Source of the DNA: Lonicera japonica
Taxonomy: Eukaryota; Streptophyta; Magnoliopsida; Dipsacales; Caprifoliaceae
Reading direction: 5' to 3'
DNA length: 64,000 bases
NCBI GenBank assembly: GCA_021464415.1
Contig: CM038466.1
Span: 23,313,017 to 23,377,016 of the forward strand
The notes under the pieces were generated by a model, which was not told where the DNA came from, did no database searches, and saw nothing but the letters and a program-made list of their open reading frames with translations. Position numbers and translations under genes: made by a program. Positions 31,124 through 41,610 of the stretch are shown in pieces (the stretch's first letter is position 1; each line of letters opens with the position of its first letter).

Positions 31124-31930
31124 TTAGTAGGAGGATATGGTGTTTAGGAGAGAGGCCCTTGTTCTAACCAATCTCCTAAACACACCCTCCAAATCATTCT
31201 CAATGCCTCCAATACTACCCTCAAACCCTTCAATATTTTCTGGCTGGATTTGGCATGCTACTTCGTGCTTGTTAATCAATTTTGAAACCGTTGACCATTT
31301 ACTTTGCTTTGGCTTTGAAACTGGCACACATAAGAATAACAAGATGGATTGGAAGATTGAAATGCCCACCGCGCTAACTTCTCTTTGTACTCTAATGACC
31401 GCTGATATGTTGTGATCTAGATCTAAAAGGGCTGACGATGCAGTTTTGTTTTCCATTTGTTTGAGAGATATAATCAATCTCTTGGCTTCTTTCTTCATTT
31501 TGTTTTGGAAGGAACTATACTTGGTGATGCTGCTTTCCATGCTTAGATCTCCCTTTCTCCTTCGGAGAGCTGATTGAAGATCTCTAAGATTTTCCTTTGT
31601 TTGTGACACTAGATCCCTTACGGAACCACAAATATCTAAAATCATCATGGATCCATCCAAAAGCTGATCGACCCATTTCTCACGTTGATGGTGAGAGAGT
31701 GTTTGTTGGGTCTGTGGCAAATTGAGAAGTTCTTCTATTATCTTGTATGAGTCTTCTAATGAAGATAGACCGTTGTAAATTTCCTCTGCTGTTGGAGTGG
31801 CAGATGCTTCCCATGGTTGGATCTTGTTCAGCACTGCTTCGACTCTAAGAGTGGTAGGATGTGAAGTGCTGGGAAAACTAGCAGATCGAACGTGGTAGCT
31901 AATATTGGATCTTGAAGAAGAAGTAGCCAT
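31124..31930 (-). CDS. DUF241-E: intact DUF241 family protein, 268 aa
   Basis: Uninterrupted frame from ATG 31930 to 31124. N-terminus MATSSSRSNISYHVRSASFP; a three-residue WEA insertion (NKIQPWEASATPTAEEI) accounts for the extra length and groups it with A and G. Later motifs are LLDGSMMILDICGSVRDLVS, QSALRRRKGDLSMESSITKY, KKEAKRLIISLKQMENKTAS, ISIFQSILLFLCVPVSKPKQ, EGSIGGIENDLEGVFRRLVR and TRASLLNTISSY. The C-terminal helix has EVACQIQPENIEGFEG where other copies have CENQLENLEGMEG. All family motifs are present with no stop or frameshift, so probably functional; biochemical role unknown. Confidence 0.93.
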   Translation of the reverse strand: MATSSSRSNISYHVRSASFPSTSHPTTLRVEAVLNKIQPWEASATPTAEEIYNGLSSLEDSYKIIEELLNLPQTQQTLSHHQREKWVDQLLDGSMMILDICGSVRDLVSQTKENLRDLQSALRRRKGDLSMESSITKYSSFQNKMKKEAKRLIISLKQMENKTASSALLDLDHNISAVIRVQREVSAVGISIFQSILLFLCVPVSKPKQSKWSTVSKLINKHEVACQIQPENIEGFEGSIGGIENDLEGVFRRLVRTRASLLNTISSY

Positions 31931-32320
31931 TGTTATTTTTCTTTTTCTTGTTTTTGCTCTCTTTAAAGATTTGAAAGCTAAACTTGTGATGGTAACTAAC
32001 AGCTTTATGCCTTGTCATTTATACATGGACCATTGATTTTGAAAGGAGACAAGAAGAATCATAAATTGCTCAATACAATGTAATTAGCAAGTGGTTTTCC
32101 ATTGAAGTCAATTATATTGTCATAAATGTGGCCAACAAAGTTGTAAGAGTTTGTTATTTCTTTAGTCACAATGATCAGAATCATGAGTTGGTTGCCTCAC
32201 CTTGCATTTTGTCATTACTGCCACATTACCACATGCATGCGGTGATTAGTATACTAAACAAATTAGAGTTGGCCTGCCTCTGCATATGTGTCCTGTCAGG
32301 CTTTTGAGGAGCCTTAATTC
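31931..32320 (-). promoter_or_regulatory. Promoter and 5' UTR region of DUF241-E
   Basis: TATA-like TATAAATGA (minus strand) at 32015-32023. Upstream block at 32271-32320 is shortened: ctgtcaggcttttgaggagc lacks the gctgtctcat stretch found in other copies. Confidence 0.55.
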
Positions 32321-33670
32321 ATAATCAACTCACAAAAAATCTATAATTAATATAGCTGTAAAGATTGTGCATAGTTCGAGATCGAGATATCAAAAGATTA
32401 AATATGTGCACGTATGGCTTGTTGTCCAATTGTAATATTTTATATTTAGCTAATAATCCTCTTGGTTTAGATGACCATGAGAAGGTCAGACTCCCTCCTG
32501 TTTTCGTAAACAATTTCAGGGGCACACACAGGAAGCTATTAATATACCAAATGGACATCAAGTAAAAACTTGTTTTATGTTTCCATGAAGGAAATTATAA
32601 TATTTTTGTTGTTAATAAAATTTGTTTTCTCTACATTACCTTTTTTGCCCTTTCTCGGTTATCGTTGCTGTTCCACTTTTCATGCCATGATTTCTCTTAC
32701 GTTATGTGTGTAATCAACCAACTGCCATTTGAATTTGATTAATCCCGATTTTCATGATTTTGTATCGTAAGTTGTAACGTATGCTTGGTGGATAATCTAG
32801 GTGGATTATCTAGGTTTAGTGTCTTCTGCATTGAGACTTCCTATTTTATGGGTTGTTAGTATATCTATTGATTACCGCAGTTAGACATTTTTTATTTAAA
32901 AAAATTGTGCTTCATACATTGGTTATATATTTTTCGTACGTCGGAGTTGCTTTGTGAATTCCTTAGTAGAAGGTGTTTGTGTTTGTCTTTAGTGGCTGTG
33001 TTCGTTCATGGTAAGTTCTTTTTTAGAATTTGTAATTGTCTTATGCTCTTAAATGTGATCCATGCCTACAAATTCTGTCCTTTGTGCATCTGTTTGGATC
33101 ACAAGGAGACTTGCCAAATTCCTCAATCGTCCAGGTACACAACAGACATCCTATCTGTCTTTTTTTTTTTCTGTGCAGTATTAAATGAAAGTTTGATTAG
33201 TTTTCATTGTGCCTATAGACATAATAACGTAAGACCATCTATATGCCTACCCCTTAATACATATTACGTATCATGATGCATTTTATCCTTCACACAAAAA
33301 TCAACTTTTTTGGCATAATAAAACCTGGTTTTAAAATTAATTTAGGTAGAAATTTTGGGAGGATATATCTATATATTCACTTGTGGCGGTTTTTATTTGC
33401 CATGTATATGCACTCTTTTATTTGTCTCGCTTTTTACATGGATGCATATGGGGTGGATGATGGATTCAAATATTTGTATAATATGACTTATTTGCCATCC
33501 CCAATCCTGTATACCAGAAATTAGAGCATTTTTCAAATATTTAATCTTTCAAAGAAGTTGAAACATAAAATTCATTCCATAAGCCAAGCCGGTTACTAAG
33601 TGCCTATACAAGAGGCAGATCGATATGGTGGGTTAAAACAAATAATGAAGGTTTGACTTATATTATATAT
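32321..33670. other. Intergenic DNA upstream of DUF241-E
   Basis: 32321-32590 and 33420-33670 match other tandem units (gcacgtatggcttgttgtcc; tggatgcatatggggtggat). The 0.8 kb between them (about 32590-33420) has no counterpart I could see. It contains a short direct repeat (ggtggataatcta/ggtggattatcta at about 32788-32812) and only poor ORFs. No gene is called. Confidence 0.5.
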
Positions 33671-33731
33671 GTGTACACGGTGGTCTAGTCACAGTGTTCC
33701 CCGTAAGGTTTGCAGCCAGCCAATATAAATA
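33671..33731. repeat. Conserved noncoding module, copy 3' of DUF241-F
   Basis: gtgtacacggtggtctagtc, acagtgttccccgtaaggtt, tgcagccagccaatataaat. It is separated from F by Copia-4; without that insertion it would lie about 710 bp from the F stop codon. Confidence 0.85.
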
Positions 33732-34179
33732 GAACCATTTAAGTGCATGAATTATTTATTGCTCTTGATCAGTGAGTTCTACTGCAGCATTGACCTTATT
33801 TTATTTGGAAAGTTACATTTGCTTGTATTCAAATGAAAATATTACAAAAACTAAGACCTAAAAAAAAAGTTTATTAAAAACTACGGTTAGAATACAAGAG
33901 AAATAAATTGGGTGACACTTGATTTCAAGTCATTCTCTGAATGGTTGGTGTAAAGCTATAAAGATGACTCGGTTGGGTTTAGGGTTTCGGATATATTAAA
34001 GAAAATAACCCAATCTATATGCACACTCAGGATGTTAAGGAATTTTAAGATGCTCTGACTCAGGCTTGAAAAGATTAATGAAGAAACTTCAAATCAATAG
34101 AAAATTTCTTATCGGAAACTCTGATGCTGATGGAATGACAGAAAATGAGTACTAATAACTGAGTTGAGGAACAAACTAG

Positions 34180-34612
34180 TGTTGCGCCAAACCGCTCACA
34201 ACCGAGCACGACGCAACTGGGAGGGATCTCACAAGCTCACTTGGTATACCGAAAGAAGAACCGACACAAAAAAGCACACCCAATATAGAGAAATAGGAAA
34301 TAAAGAAGAAATAGCGCAAGACAAGGTTTTACCGTGGTGTCGGCGTAAAAGCCACTAATCCACACAGACGATAGCTTCTATTGATAATTGGGAACAAAGA
34401 GTGATTACAAGCACACAAGAGAAAATTTTCTCAAATTTAGCTCTTAACTCACTCTAAGCAAAAAACCAAGCCTTTTTGTGCAAAATGAGCCAAAAGCAAC
34501 ACTTAAAGGAAAAATGCCTTGGACCATGATCGATCATGGGCAACCCATGATCGATCATGGTGCCCACTGCCTCAATTTTCCAAAGTCCACCAAATGTGAG
34601 CCAAAACTCACA
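34180..34612 (-). repeat. Copia-4 3' LTR
   Basis: 433 bp, plus-strand ends tgttgcgccaaacc...aaaactcaca. Palindromes CCATGATCGATCATGG at 34524-34539 and 34545-34560. Confidence 0.95.
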
Positions 34613-34701
34613 AATCTCCACCTTGGCGAACCATGCAGCGATCCCGTCCAGTAAATTGCACACCTCACTCCCATTGTTCCTCCATCAATACTGCTATAGC
34701 A

Positions 34702-36156
34702 TCACACCCGGCTCCGAAGAGCCTCCACCCTCAATGGGGCCTCAACACCGAAAAAAACATAGACCTCAGTTGAGCCCTGCTCAAACTTGATCATTCGAAT
34801 GTCCCTCGATTCTTGTAGGTACCACACAATCCACCTAACGGCATTCCAATGCAGTTTCCAAGGATTTGTTCTAAACCTACCCTTTATGCTCAAAACCCGA
34901 GCAATAACCAGTTGAGTATTTACCATGGCATCCATCAAGTTCCCCACTATATGCGCATCCGGCACTTGAGCCATATACTCCACCACCTCCTCTGTACTTG
35001 GAATCATCATTTCCGAGAGCTTGAAGCACGGAGCCAATGGGACACAAATAGGCTCTTTATCCTGCATCCCAAACCGAACTACGACTTTTAGATATTGCCT
35101 CTGTGTGAGGCACAATCTACCATTCTTCCTCTCCTTTACGACTTCCGTTCCAGAATCACTATTCTCATCTTTATCCACGAGCACCCACTTGCACCATCTC
35201 ACAACCGACTCTTTCTTCTCTAGCAACTTGCAAAGATCCCGGGTACCAATGGCCGTCTTTCCTTCACCACGATGACTAACCGCCATTGTATCCTGATACG
35301 GAAACTGTTCTTCGCCATAAACCACCAATGCAAATGCCACACTACCTCTGTAGCTAAGTCGTTGAGGTGCTAGTAGAGCTTTCCGCTCTTTTATGCTCGC
35401 TAAAAATGGCACCTGTCGTTGACTAGATTTCTCAACAGGAATTTCTTCATCCTCCGAACCACTATCAGAAGACTCCACCGAAATAGTCACTTTCGGTTTC
35501 CACGAAGTAGCCACCTTCGTCTGCACCACCTTGCTCACTCCATTCTTCTTATTCTCAGAAGAATCCACATTCATTGCTGTAAACATCTTGAGCATCGAGG
35601 TCTCGTCGAATGTCACATCTCTACTAGTCACCATCTTCTTCTCACGAAGGCACCACAGCTTGTATCCCCCGACTCCACTACTAGAACCCATGAATAAACC
35701 ATTACAGGCACTTGGATCAATTTTATCATCATTAATGTGATAATAAGCGGGACACCCAAAGATGTGCAACGTATCGTAACTAGTATGAGATCCTGACCAA
35801 ATTTCCATCGGAGTTTTATACTCGACCTCCGAACTTGGCAACCTATTCACAACGAAGCTAGCATAGGATAAGGCCTCCGCCCAATACTGTTTCCCCAAAT
35901 TTGCATTTGACAGCATACACCTCACTTTTTCAAGTAAGGTACGGTTCATCCTCTCAGCTACTCCATTCTGCTGTGGTGTACCTCTAACCGTGAAATGGCG
36001 AACAATTCCCTCATCTTGACAGTACTCCTTAAACGGATCACTAGTGTACTCTCCGCCATTATCGGATCTAAGTACCTTGATCTTCCTGCCAAGCTGATTT
36101 TCAACCATCTTCTTCCACTTTAGAAACACCCCAAAGACCTCGTCTTTGTGCTTCAT
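34702..36156 (-). pseudogene. Copia-4 integrase with truncated RT
   Basis: 484-residue frame starting inside the integrase core (FLKWKKMVENQLGRKIKVLR, SDNGGEYTSDPFKEYCQDEG, RGTPQQNGVAERMNRTLLEK) and the post-core region (ALSYASFVVNRLPSSEVEY, HIFGCPAYYHINDDKIDPSA). A Ser/Glu-rich linker follows. RT begins (CKLLEKKESVVRWCKWVLVD) but jumps to EVVKERKNGRLCLTQRQYLK, omitting the palm with YVDD. After WYLQESRDIRMIKFEQGS the RNase H is missing and the frame ends. The reading frame survives both deletions. It lies 47 codons downstream of the TGA in the same frame as gag. Confidence 0.92.
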
Positions 36157-36297
36157 GAGATATACCCAAATCCTCCTAGAGAAATCATCTACAAATGTAA
36201 CAAAGTAATGATTTCCTCCTAAGGATTTCGTCTTGGAAGGTCCCCAGACATCCGTGTGTATGTAGTCAAGTAACCCCTTTGTGCAATGAATAGCCGT

Positions 36298-37758
36298 TCA
36301 AAACTTTACTCGAGTCTGTTTCCCGAGCACACAATGCTCACAAAACTCTAGCTTGCAGCTCTTTGCACCCTTGAGCAGACCTTGGTTACACAACACTGTC
36401 ATCGCCTTCTCCCCGGCATGTCCCAATCGCATATGCCATAGTTTCGTCGAATCCGACTCCAAACTTGCTCCACCAGTTTTTGAAGAAACTGAAGCACTAC
36501 CGGTTACCGTGCAACCCTGAAGGAAATAGATGTTTCCCTCCTTCTTTCCTCTCATAACCACCAAAGCACCAGAGAGAACCTTTACCATTCCACCCTCGAG
36601 CACAATCTTGTGCCCACTAGAATCTAAAGTACCAAGAGAAACCAAATTCTTCTTCAGATCCGGGACGTATCTGACTTCATCAAGAGTTCGAACTACTCCA
36701 TCATGCATCTTCAGCCTCACTGTTCCAATACCCATCATCTCACAGACATGATCATTACCCATCAAAACCACTCCTCCATCCACCTTCGTCAAGGTATGAA
36801 ATAGGTCTTTGTTTGGGCACATATGGTATGAACAACCCGAGTCTAAGATCCATTCGCCCACCGAGCTTTCTCTAGGAGTAACCGCTAACAGACTCTCAAA
36901 GTCACCATCCCCTGAACTAACAGAATTCGCGGTATCATCCGCTTTCTTCTTCTTCCCTCCTAACTCTAGCATAGGACAATTTCTTCTGAAATGCCCCAAT
37001 TCCTTACACTTGTGGCACCGAACTTTAGTCAAGTCCCTTGGTCTGTACTTAGATTGAGAGTTGCTGCTACCACCTTGTTCTCGCTCCTCATTTCTTCCTC
37101 GAGTAAACAACGCATCCGAGGAAGAATTTCCCTTCTCCCTTTGCCGTTGTTCATTACCCAATAACGCAGAAGAAACATCTTCAAACTTCACTGAATCCTT
37201 GCCATATAACAAAGTGGTGCTCAAATGGTCATAGGATTCAGGAAGTGAATTGAGCAACAAAATAGCTTTATCCTCATCTTTCATGTCCTCGTTCAAGTTT
37301 AACAAATCAGAAATCATCTTGTTAAACTCATCGACATGCTCACTCATTGATGTACTTCTAGCATATTCAAACCGGAACAGTTTCTTCTTGAGATAGAGAC
37401 GATTCTCTATACTCTTCATCATGTACTTATCTTCCAGTATCTTCCATATGCTAGCCGCGGATTTCTCACGCATAACGTAGTATATCACATTTTGAGCTAG
37501 ATGCAACCGGATAGTGCTACAAGCCTTCAAATCATACTCTTCCCAATCAACATCTGTCATCGTCGTGGGCTTAGCTTCCACACCCAACAATGCCCTGTGC
37601 AACTCCTGTTGGATCAAGACATCGCGCATTTGGCATTGCCACATGCCGAAATTGACCAACTTTTCGTCGAATTTCTCTACGTCAAACTTTATCGCTGACA
37701 CCTTTGAGGTCTTAGAAGTAGTCATCTTCAATAACCAATGGACTTGACAAACCAACAA
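36298..37758 (-). CDS. Copia-4 gag-protease ORF, 486 aa
   Basis: Gag (KFDVEKFDEKLVNFGMWQCQ, ASIWKILEDKYMMKSIENRL, FNKMISDLLNLNEDMKDEDK, LLLNSLPESYDHLSTTLLYG), an intact CCHC knuckle (CHKCKELGHFRRNC), protease site (EWILDSGCSYHMCPNKDLFH) and GAG_pre-integrase (LWHMRLGHAGEKAMTVLC, CEHCVLGKQTRVKF). Ends in TGA (36298-36300) where the sister Copia-5 has GGG. The likely start is the Met of MTTSKTSKVSAIKF, 11 codons into the frame. With a functional knuckle and protease motif it could still make particles if expressed. Confidence 0.9.
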   Translation of the reverse strand: MLVCQVHWLLKMTTSKTSKVSAIKFDVEKFDEKLVNFGMWQCQMRDVLIQQELHRALLGVEAKPTTMTDVDWEEYDLKACSTIRLHLAQNVIYYVMREKSAASIWKILEDKYMMKSIENRLYLKKKLFRFEYARSTSMSEHVDEFNKMISDLLNLNEDMKDEDKAILLLNSLPESYDHLSTTLLYGKDSVKFEDVSSALLGNEQRQREKGNSSSDALFTRGRNEEREQGGSSNSQSKYRPRDLTKVRCHKCKELGHFRRNCPMLELGGKKKKADDTANSVSSGDGDFESLLAVTPRESSVGEWILDSGCSYHMCPNKDLFHTLTKVDGGVVLMGNDHVCEMMGIGTVRLKMHDGVVRTLDEVRYVPDLKKNLVSLGTLDSSGHKIVLEGGMVKVLSGALVVMRGKKEGNIYFLQGCTVTGSASVSSKTGGASLESDSTKLWHMRLGHAGEKAMTVLCNQGLLKGAKSCKLEFCEHCVLGKQTRVKF

Positions 37759-37855
37759 CGAGACAAAGATTGAAAAATCTCACTTAGGAATTTTATCAAA
37801 CACTTGGCGTGCGACACAAAACCCACCTTTCTCGTTTTAGCCTCTGATACCAATT

Positions 37856-38288
37856 TGTTGCGCCAAACCGCTCACAACCGAGCACGACGTAACTGGGAGG
37901 GATCTCACAAGCTCACTTGGTATACCGAAAGAAGAACCGACACAAAAAAGCACACCCAATATAGAGAAATAGGAAATAAAGAAGAAATAGCGCAAGACAA
38001 GGTTTTACCGTGGTGTCGGCGTAAAAGCCACTAATCCACACAGACGATAGCTTCTATTGATAATTGGGAACAAAGAGTGATTACAAGCACACAAGAGAAA
38101 ATTTTCTCAAATTTAGCTCTCAACTCACTCTAAGCAAAAAACCAAGCCTTTTTGTGCAAAATGAGCCAAAAGCAACACTTAAAGGAAAAATGCCTTGGAC
38201 CATGATCGATCATGGGCAACCCATGATCGATCATGGTGCCCACTGCCTCAATTTTCCAAAGTCCACCAAATGTGAGCCAAAACTCACA
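37856..38288 (-). repeat. Copia-4 5' LTR
   Basis: 433 bp. Palindromes at 38200-38215 and 38221-38236. The element's PBS lies just left of 37856. Confidence 0.95.
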
Positions 38289-38552
38289 ACTAGTTCACCC
38301 AATCTTTGATAATCAAGTTAATGAAATCTAAGTTGTATTCTTAAAAAGGGGATAACAAATACAAGCACAGTCACACAAACATATATATTGAGGGAAGAAA
38401 CACTGAGTATAGGATCAAAATTGGTTTTGTATTATCTTGAATAATGGATCATGTACAACATTTCTGAATTGAACATATAAACCCCTAGGCATGTCCTCTA
38501 AAATTTGGTTGCCAATGAAGGCTTTGGGGATGAAATATCTATTGAGATCACA

Positions 38553-39350
38553 TTAGTAGAAGGAGATGGTGTTTAGGAGAGAGGCCCTTGTTCTAACCAA
38601 TCTCCTAAACACTCCCTCCAAACCATTCTCAGTGCCTTCAATGCTACTCTCCAACACTTCAAGATTTTTGATCTGGTTTTTGTGTGCCACTTCTCCCTTG
38701 ATAATGAATTTTGAAACCAACAACCATTTAGTTGTCTTTGGCTTCGAAACTGGCACAAACAAGAAGGACAAGAGGGATTGGAAGATAGAAATGCTCATTT
38801 CACTGGCTTCTCTTAGCACTTGGATCACCATTGAGATGTGGTGATCTGCATCTAACAACGCGGAATCTGCAATTTTGCTTTCAATTTGTTTGAGAGATGC
38901 AATCAATCTTTTGGCTTCCTTCTTCATTTTCTTCTGGAAGGAATTGTATTTGGCTATGTTGCTTTCCATGCTTAAATCTCCCTTTCTTCTTCTGAGAGCT
39001 GATTGGAGATCTCTATCGTTTTCTTTGATTTGCGAGACTAGATCCCTTATAGAGCCACAAATATCTAAAATCCTAACGGATCCATCCAACAACTCATCAA
39101 CCCATTTCTTGCGTTGAGGGTGAGATAGGGCTTGTTGGGTCTGTGGCAAATTGAGAAGTTCATCTATGCTTGTGTACAAGTCTTCCAATGAGGATAGACC
39201 GTTGCAAATTGTCTCTTCTGTTGGAGTGGCATATGTTTGGATATTGTTGAGCTGTGCTTCGACTCTAAGAGTGGTAGGATTTGAAGTGCTGGGAAAACTT
39301 GCAGATCGAACGTGGTAGCTGATATTGGATCTCGAGGAAGAAGTAGCCAT
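38553..39350 (-). CDS. DUF241-F: intact DUF241 family protein, 265 aa
   Basis: Continuous frame from ATG 39350 to 38553. Motifs in order: MATSSSRSNISYHVRSASFP, STSNPTTLRVEAQLNNIQTY, CNGLSSLEDLYTSIDELLNL, LLDGSVRILDICGSIRDLVS, QSALRRRKGDLSMESNIAKY, KKMKKEAKRLIASLKQIESK, SISIFQSLLSFLFVPVSKPK, EGTENGLEGVFRRLVRTRAS. Compared with C, the C-terminal helix is altered (HKNQIKNLEVLESSIEG instead of EKQLENLEGMEGSIEG), and SHP is SNP in the N-terminal motif. No WEA insertion. No stop or frameshift. Function unknown, as for the family. Confidence 0.93.
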   Translation of the reverse strand: MATSSSRSNISYHVRSASFPSTSNPTTLRVEAQLNNIQTYATPTEETICNGLSSLEDLYTSIDELLNLPQTQQALSHPQRKKWVDELLDGSVRILDICGSIRDLVSQIKENDRDLQSALRRRKGDLSMESNIAKYNSFQKKMKKEAKRLIASLKQIESKIADSALLDADHHISMVIQVLREASEMSISIFQSLLSFLFVPVSKPKTTKWLLVSKFIIKGEVAHKNQIKNLEVLESSIEGTENGLEGVFRRLVRTRASLLNTISFY

Positions 39351-39657
39351 TGTTATATTTTGTTTTCTTCTTTTCTCTCTCTTTCAAGATTTGAAAGCTC
39401 AAACTTTTGATGGTAACTAACAGCTCTATGCCTCGTTATATATGCATAGACAAATGGTTTTGAAAGGACAGAAGAAGATTCATATATTGTTCATAATTGA
39501 TTTTAATCACATTATCTTGTCCAACATGTGGCCAACAAGGTTATAATGGTTGGTACGTTATTTCTTTAGTCCCTATGGCTACTGTCATATTTTGAGCTTT
39601 CTTTCTTGTTCATATGAGGACTGTTAAGGTTGTCTCATTTGGAGGAACCTTAATTAA
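39351..39657 (-). promoter_or_regulatory. Promoter and 5' UTR region of DUF241-F
   Basis: TATA-like TATATAA (minus strand) at 39436-39442. Upstream block at 39611-39657 (catatgaggactgttaaggt, tgtctcatttggaggaacct) lies about 80 bp nearer the gene than in the other copies. Confidence 0.55.
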
Positions 39658-40450
39658 TTCATCATCAGTGACAAAATGTATTAATTAGTGTATATATATA
39701 AATTCTATAATGGAGAGATCAGGATTGAGATATTTTAGAGATCCATAAAAAAATTAAAATAGGTGCGGGTTCAAATTAAATGCGCACGTAGCAATTGCAA
39801 GATTTAAAAGCATATGATTTGTGTTACTTGCATGAGTGTCACATTGTCACAATATTGACCTCAAGTTTTGTAGGTAGGCAATACGCAAGGAATCATGTTA
39901 CTACAGGATTACTTTATAGAGGTACGTACAATAATGTTAACTGTAAATAGGGGAGAAGTGAAAATAGAAATTATTGACAGCACGAAAAAATTAGAAAATC
40001 CCATCATATAAATGCCTGGCTTTCTGGTTGCAATCTTGAAATTTTGAATATTAGCTTACGGTCTTTAGGGAAATATCAGGCTAAATGTGGAAATGGTAAT
40101 CAGAAATGTTACTCGAGAAGTTGAAGATGTTGAAAATTTTAATACCAATGGCTGAATTGCGTGCAAAGTTTCCAAATAGAAACCAAAACCAACCGGGAGA
40201 AGAGAAAAACAGATCAATACAATAATCATAGTCATGTTCTGATACTGTCTCCAATTATGATTTTCATTTAAATATTCTGCATTTTTCTTAATTGTCTTTG
40301 TCTCTTTGTATGCTATCACTTATTGCCACCCCGATCATTTTATCTGCCAGAGCATCTTTCAAATATTTAATGTTTAAAATATTCAAATTGAATGGCTATA
40401 TCACGAGCTATGCCGTTGTAAATTACTAATTTAATGTTTATATAATTTTT
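39658..40450. other. Intergenic DNA between F and the G module
   Basis: AT-rich. A degenerate version of the module may lie at 39830-39895 (gtcacattgtcacaatattg). From 40270 the sequence matches other units (tctttgtatgctatcactta). No ORF or RNA gene is recognised. Confidence 0.5.
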
Positions 40451-40510
40451 GTACACGGGTGGCCCTAGTCACAATGTTCCCCATAAGGTTTGCAGTCAAC
40501 CAATACAAAA
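40451..40510. repeat. Conserved noncoding module, copy 3' of DUF241-G
   Basis: gtacacgggtggccctagtc, acaatgttccccataaggtt, tgcagtcaaccaatacaaaa. About 1.1 kb from the G stop codon because of the insertion at about 40690-41050. Confidence 0.85.
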
Positions 40511-40689
40511 AAGAACCATTCAAGTGCATATATGATTAAATTATTAAGAGATACAGCTAATATATATTGTGACTGCATTCAATATGGAAGGTTAATTTTT
40601 GTTGTATTGAACTGAAAATATGTACAAAAAGTAGAGAAAACATAAAATAATATAGCTAAAAATACAAGCACAGAACAAGAAACAAATTT

Positions 40690-41051
40690 GGTACAGTTTG
40701 CCTCTTTGCTGCAGGCAAATTTCTGCAATTTAATGTTCATCGCTTTGCATTTTTATTTTTTGTCTTGTTGGCTGCTTGTTTGGCCATCCTTTTTGGTCTT
40801 CTTTTGGTTTTTGTAGATGTTATTCTCTTTCTTCTAGCCCCACGTTTAGGCTATGCATCTACTTTTTGAATTGCTTGATGGACTTTTTTTTTTCCCTTTA
40901 GTCCACCTTACAATTTTGGTCATTTCATTGTGTTTTTTGGCTTATGGCTTTGGAGATGGCCTTGTTGTAATCTCCCACCTTTTTCTTTATTTACGCTATT
41001 ACTATATTGCCCTTGCTAGGGCATAGATGACTTATTCAAAAAAAAAAAGAA
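40690..41051 (+). mobile_element. Possible LINE or SINE 3' end with poly(A)
   Basis: T-rich, GC-richer stretch without matches to other units, ending ttgccctt...tgacttattc followed by an A run (41038-41049). It is placed between unit text on both sides (agaaacaaatttgg and gtttagtgtcccaaattg). The shape suggests a 5'-truncated LINE 3' UTR. No coding motif and no clear TSD, so the class is uncertain. Confidence 0.4.
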
Positions 41052-41610
41052 GAAAAGGTTTAGTGTCCCAAATTGTTGATGTACAGCTGTGTAGATTACT
41101 TGGATAAATTCAGGGTTTTGGGTGGATAAAAGAAAGGAATTCGAATATATTCAGATTAGGGCTTGAAAAGATTAATGAAGAAGCTTCAAATCTAAACAGA
41201 GTTTTCTTATATGGAAATCCATGATGCCTATGGAAAAGTAAATTAATAAGTAACGAGTACTGATAACTGAAGTTAAGCTCTGGGCTAGTACAATAATATG
41301 CTTTGATAATCCTTCAACTTAAGGAAATTTAACTTCTATTTTTAAAAACGGGGGGAATATAAATACATGTACGGTCACATAACCATATATATATATAGAG
41401 AGAGAGCAAACATTGACTATAGGATCAAAATTGGTATTGTATTCCTTTGTATAAGTACAGATTGTGGACCATGTACGAAGTTTCTGAATTGAAAATATAA
41501 AACCCTAGGAATATCATCTAAAATTTGGATGTCTGTGAAGGATTTGGGGAATGGAATATCAATTGAGATGACATTAGTAGGAGATGGCATTTATATCGAT
41601 TGCGATGACA

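Larger units (their letters stand above)
34180..38288 (-). mobile_element. Copia-4: young non-autonomous Ty1/copia element
   Basis: 4,109 bp, TSD actag at 34175-34179 and 38289-38293. Minus-strand 5' LTR is 37856-38288 and 3' LTR 34180-34612; I see two differences in 433 bp. PBS (minus strand) is ttggtatcagagg next to 37855; PPT-like caaggtggagatt next to 34612. Gag, protease and integrase are present in one frame with a single in-frame TGA at 36298-36300. About 180 residues of RT including the YVDD site, and the whole RNase H, are deleted. The LTR carries two 16-bp palindromes. It is inserted between the conserved module and DUF241-F. Confidence 0.95.

Noticed and set aside
32905..33276. 123-codon Cys- and Phe-rich ORF upstream of DUF241-E
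   Set aside because: Composition is that of translated AT-rich DNA. There is no conserved motif and no counterpart in other units.
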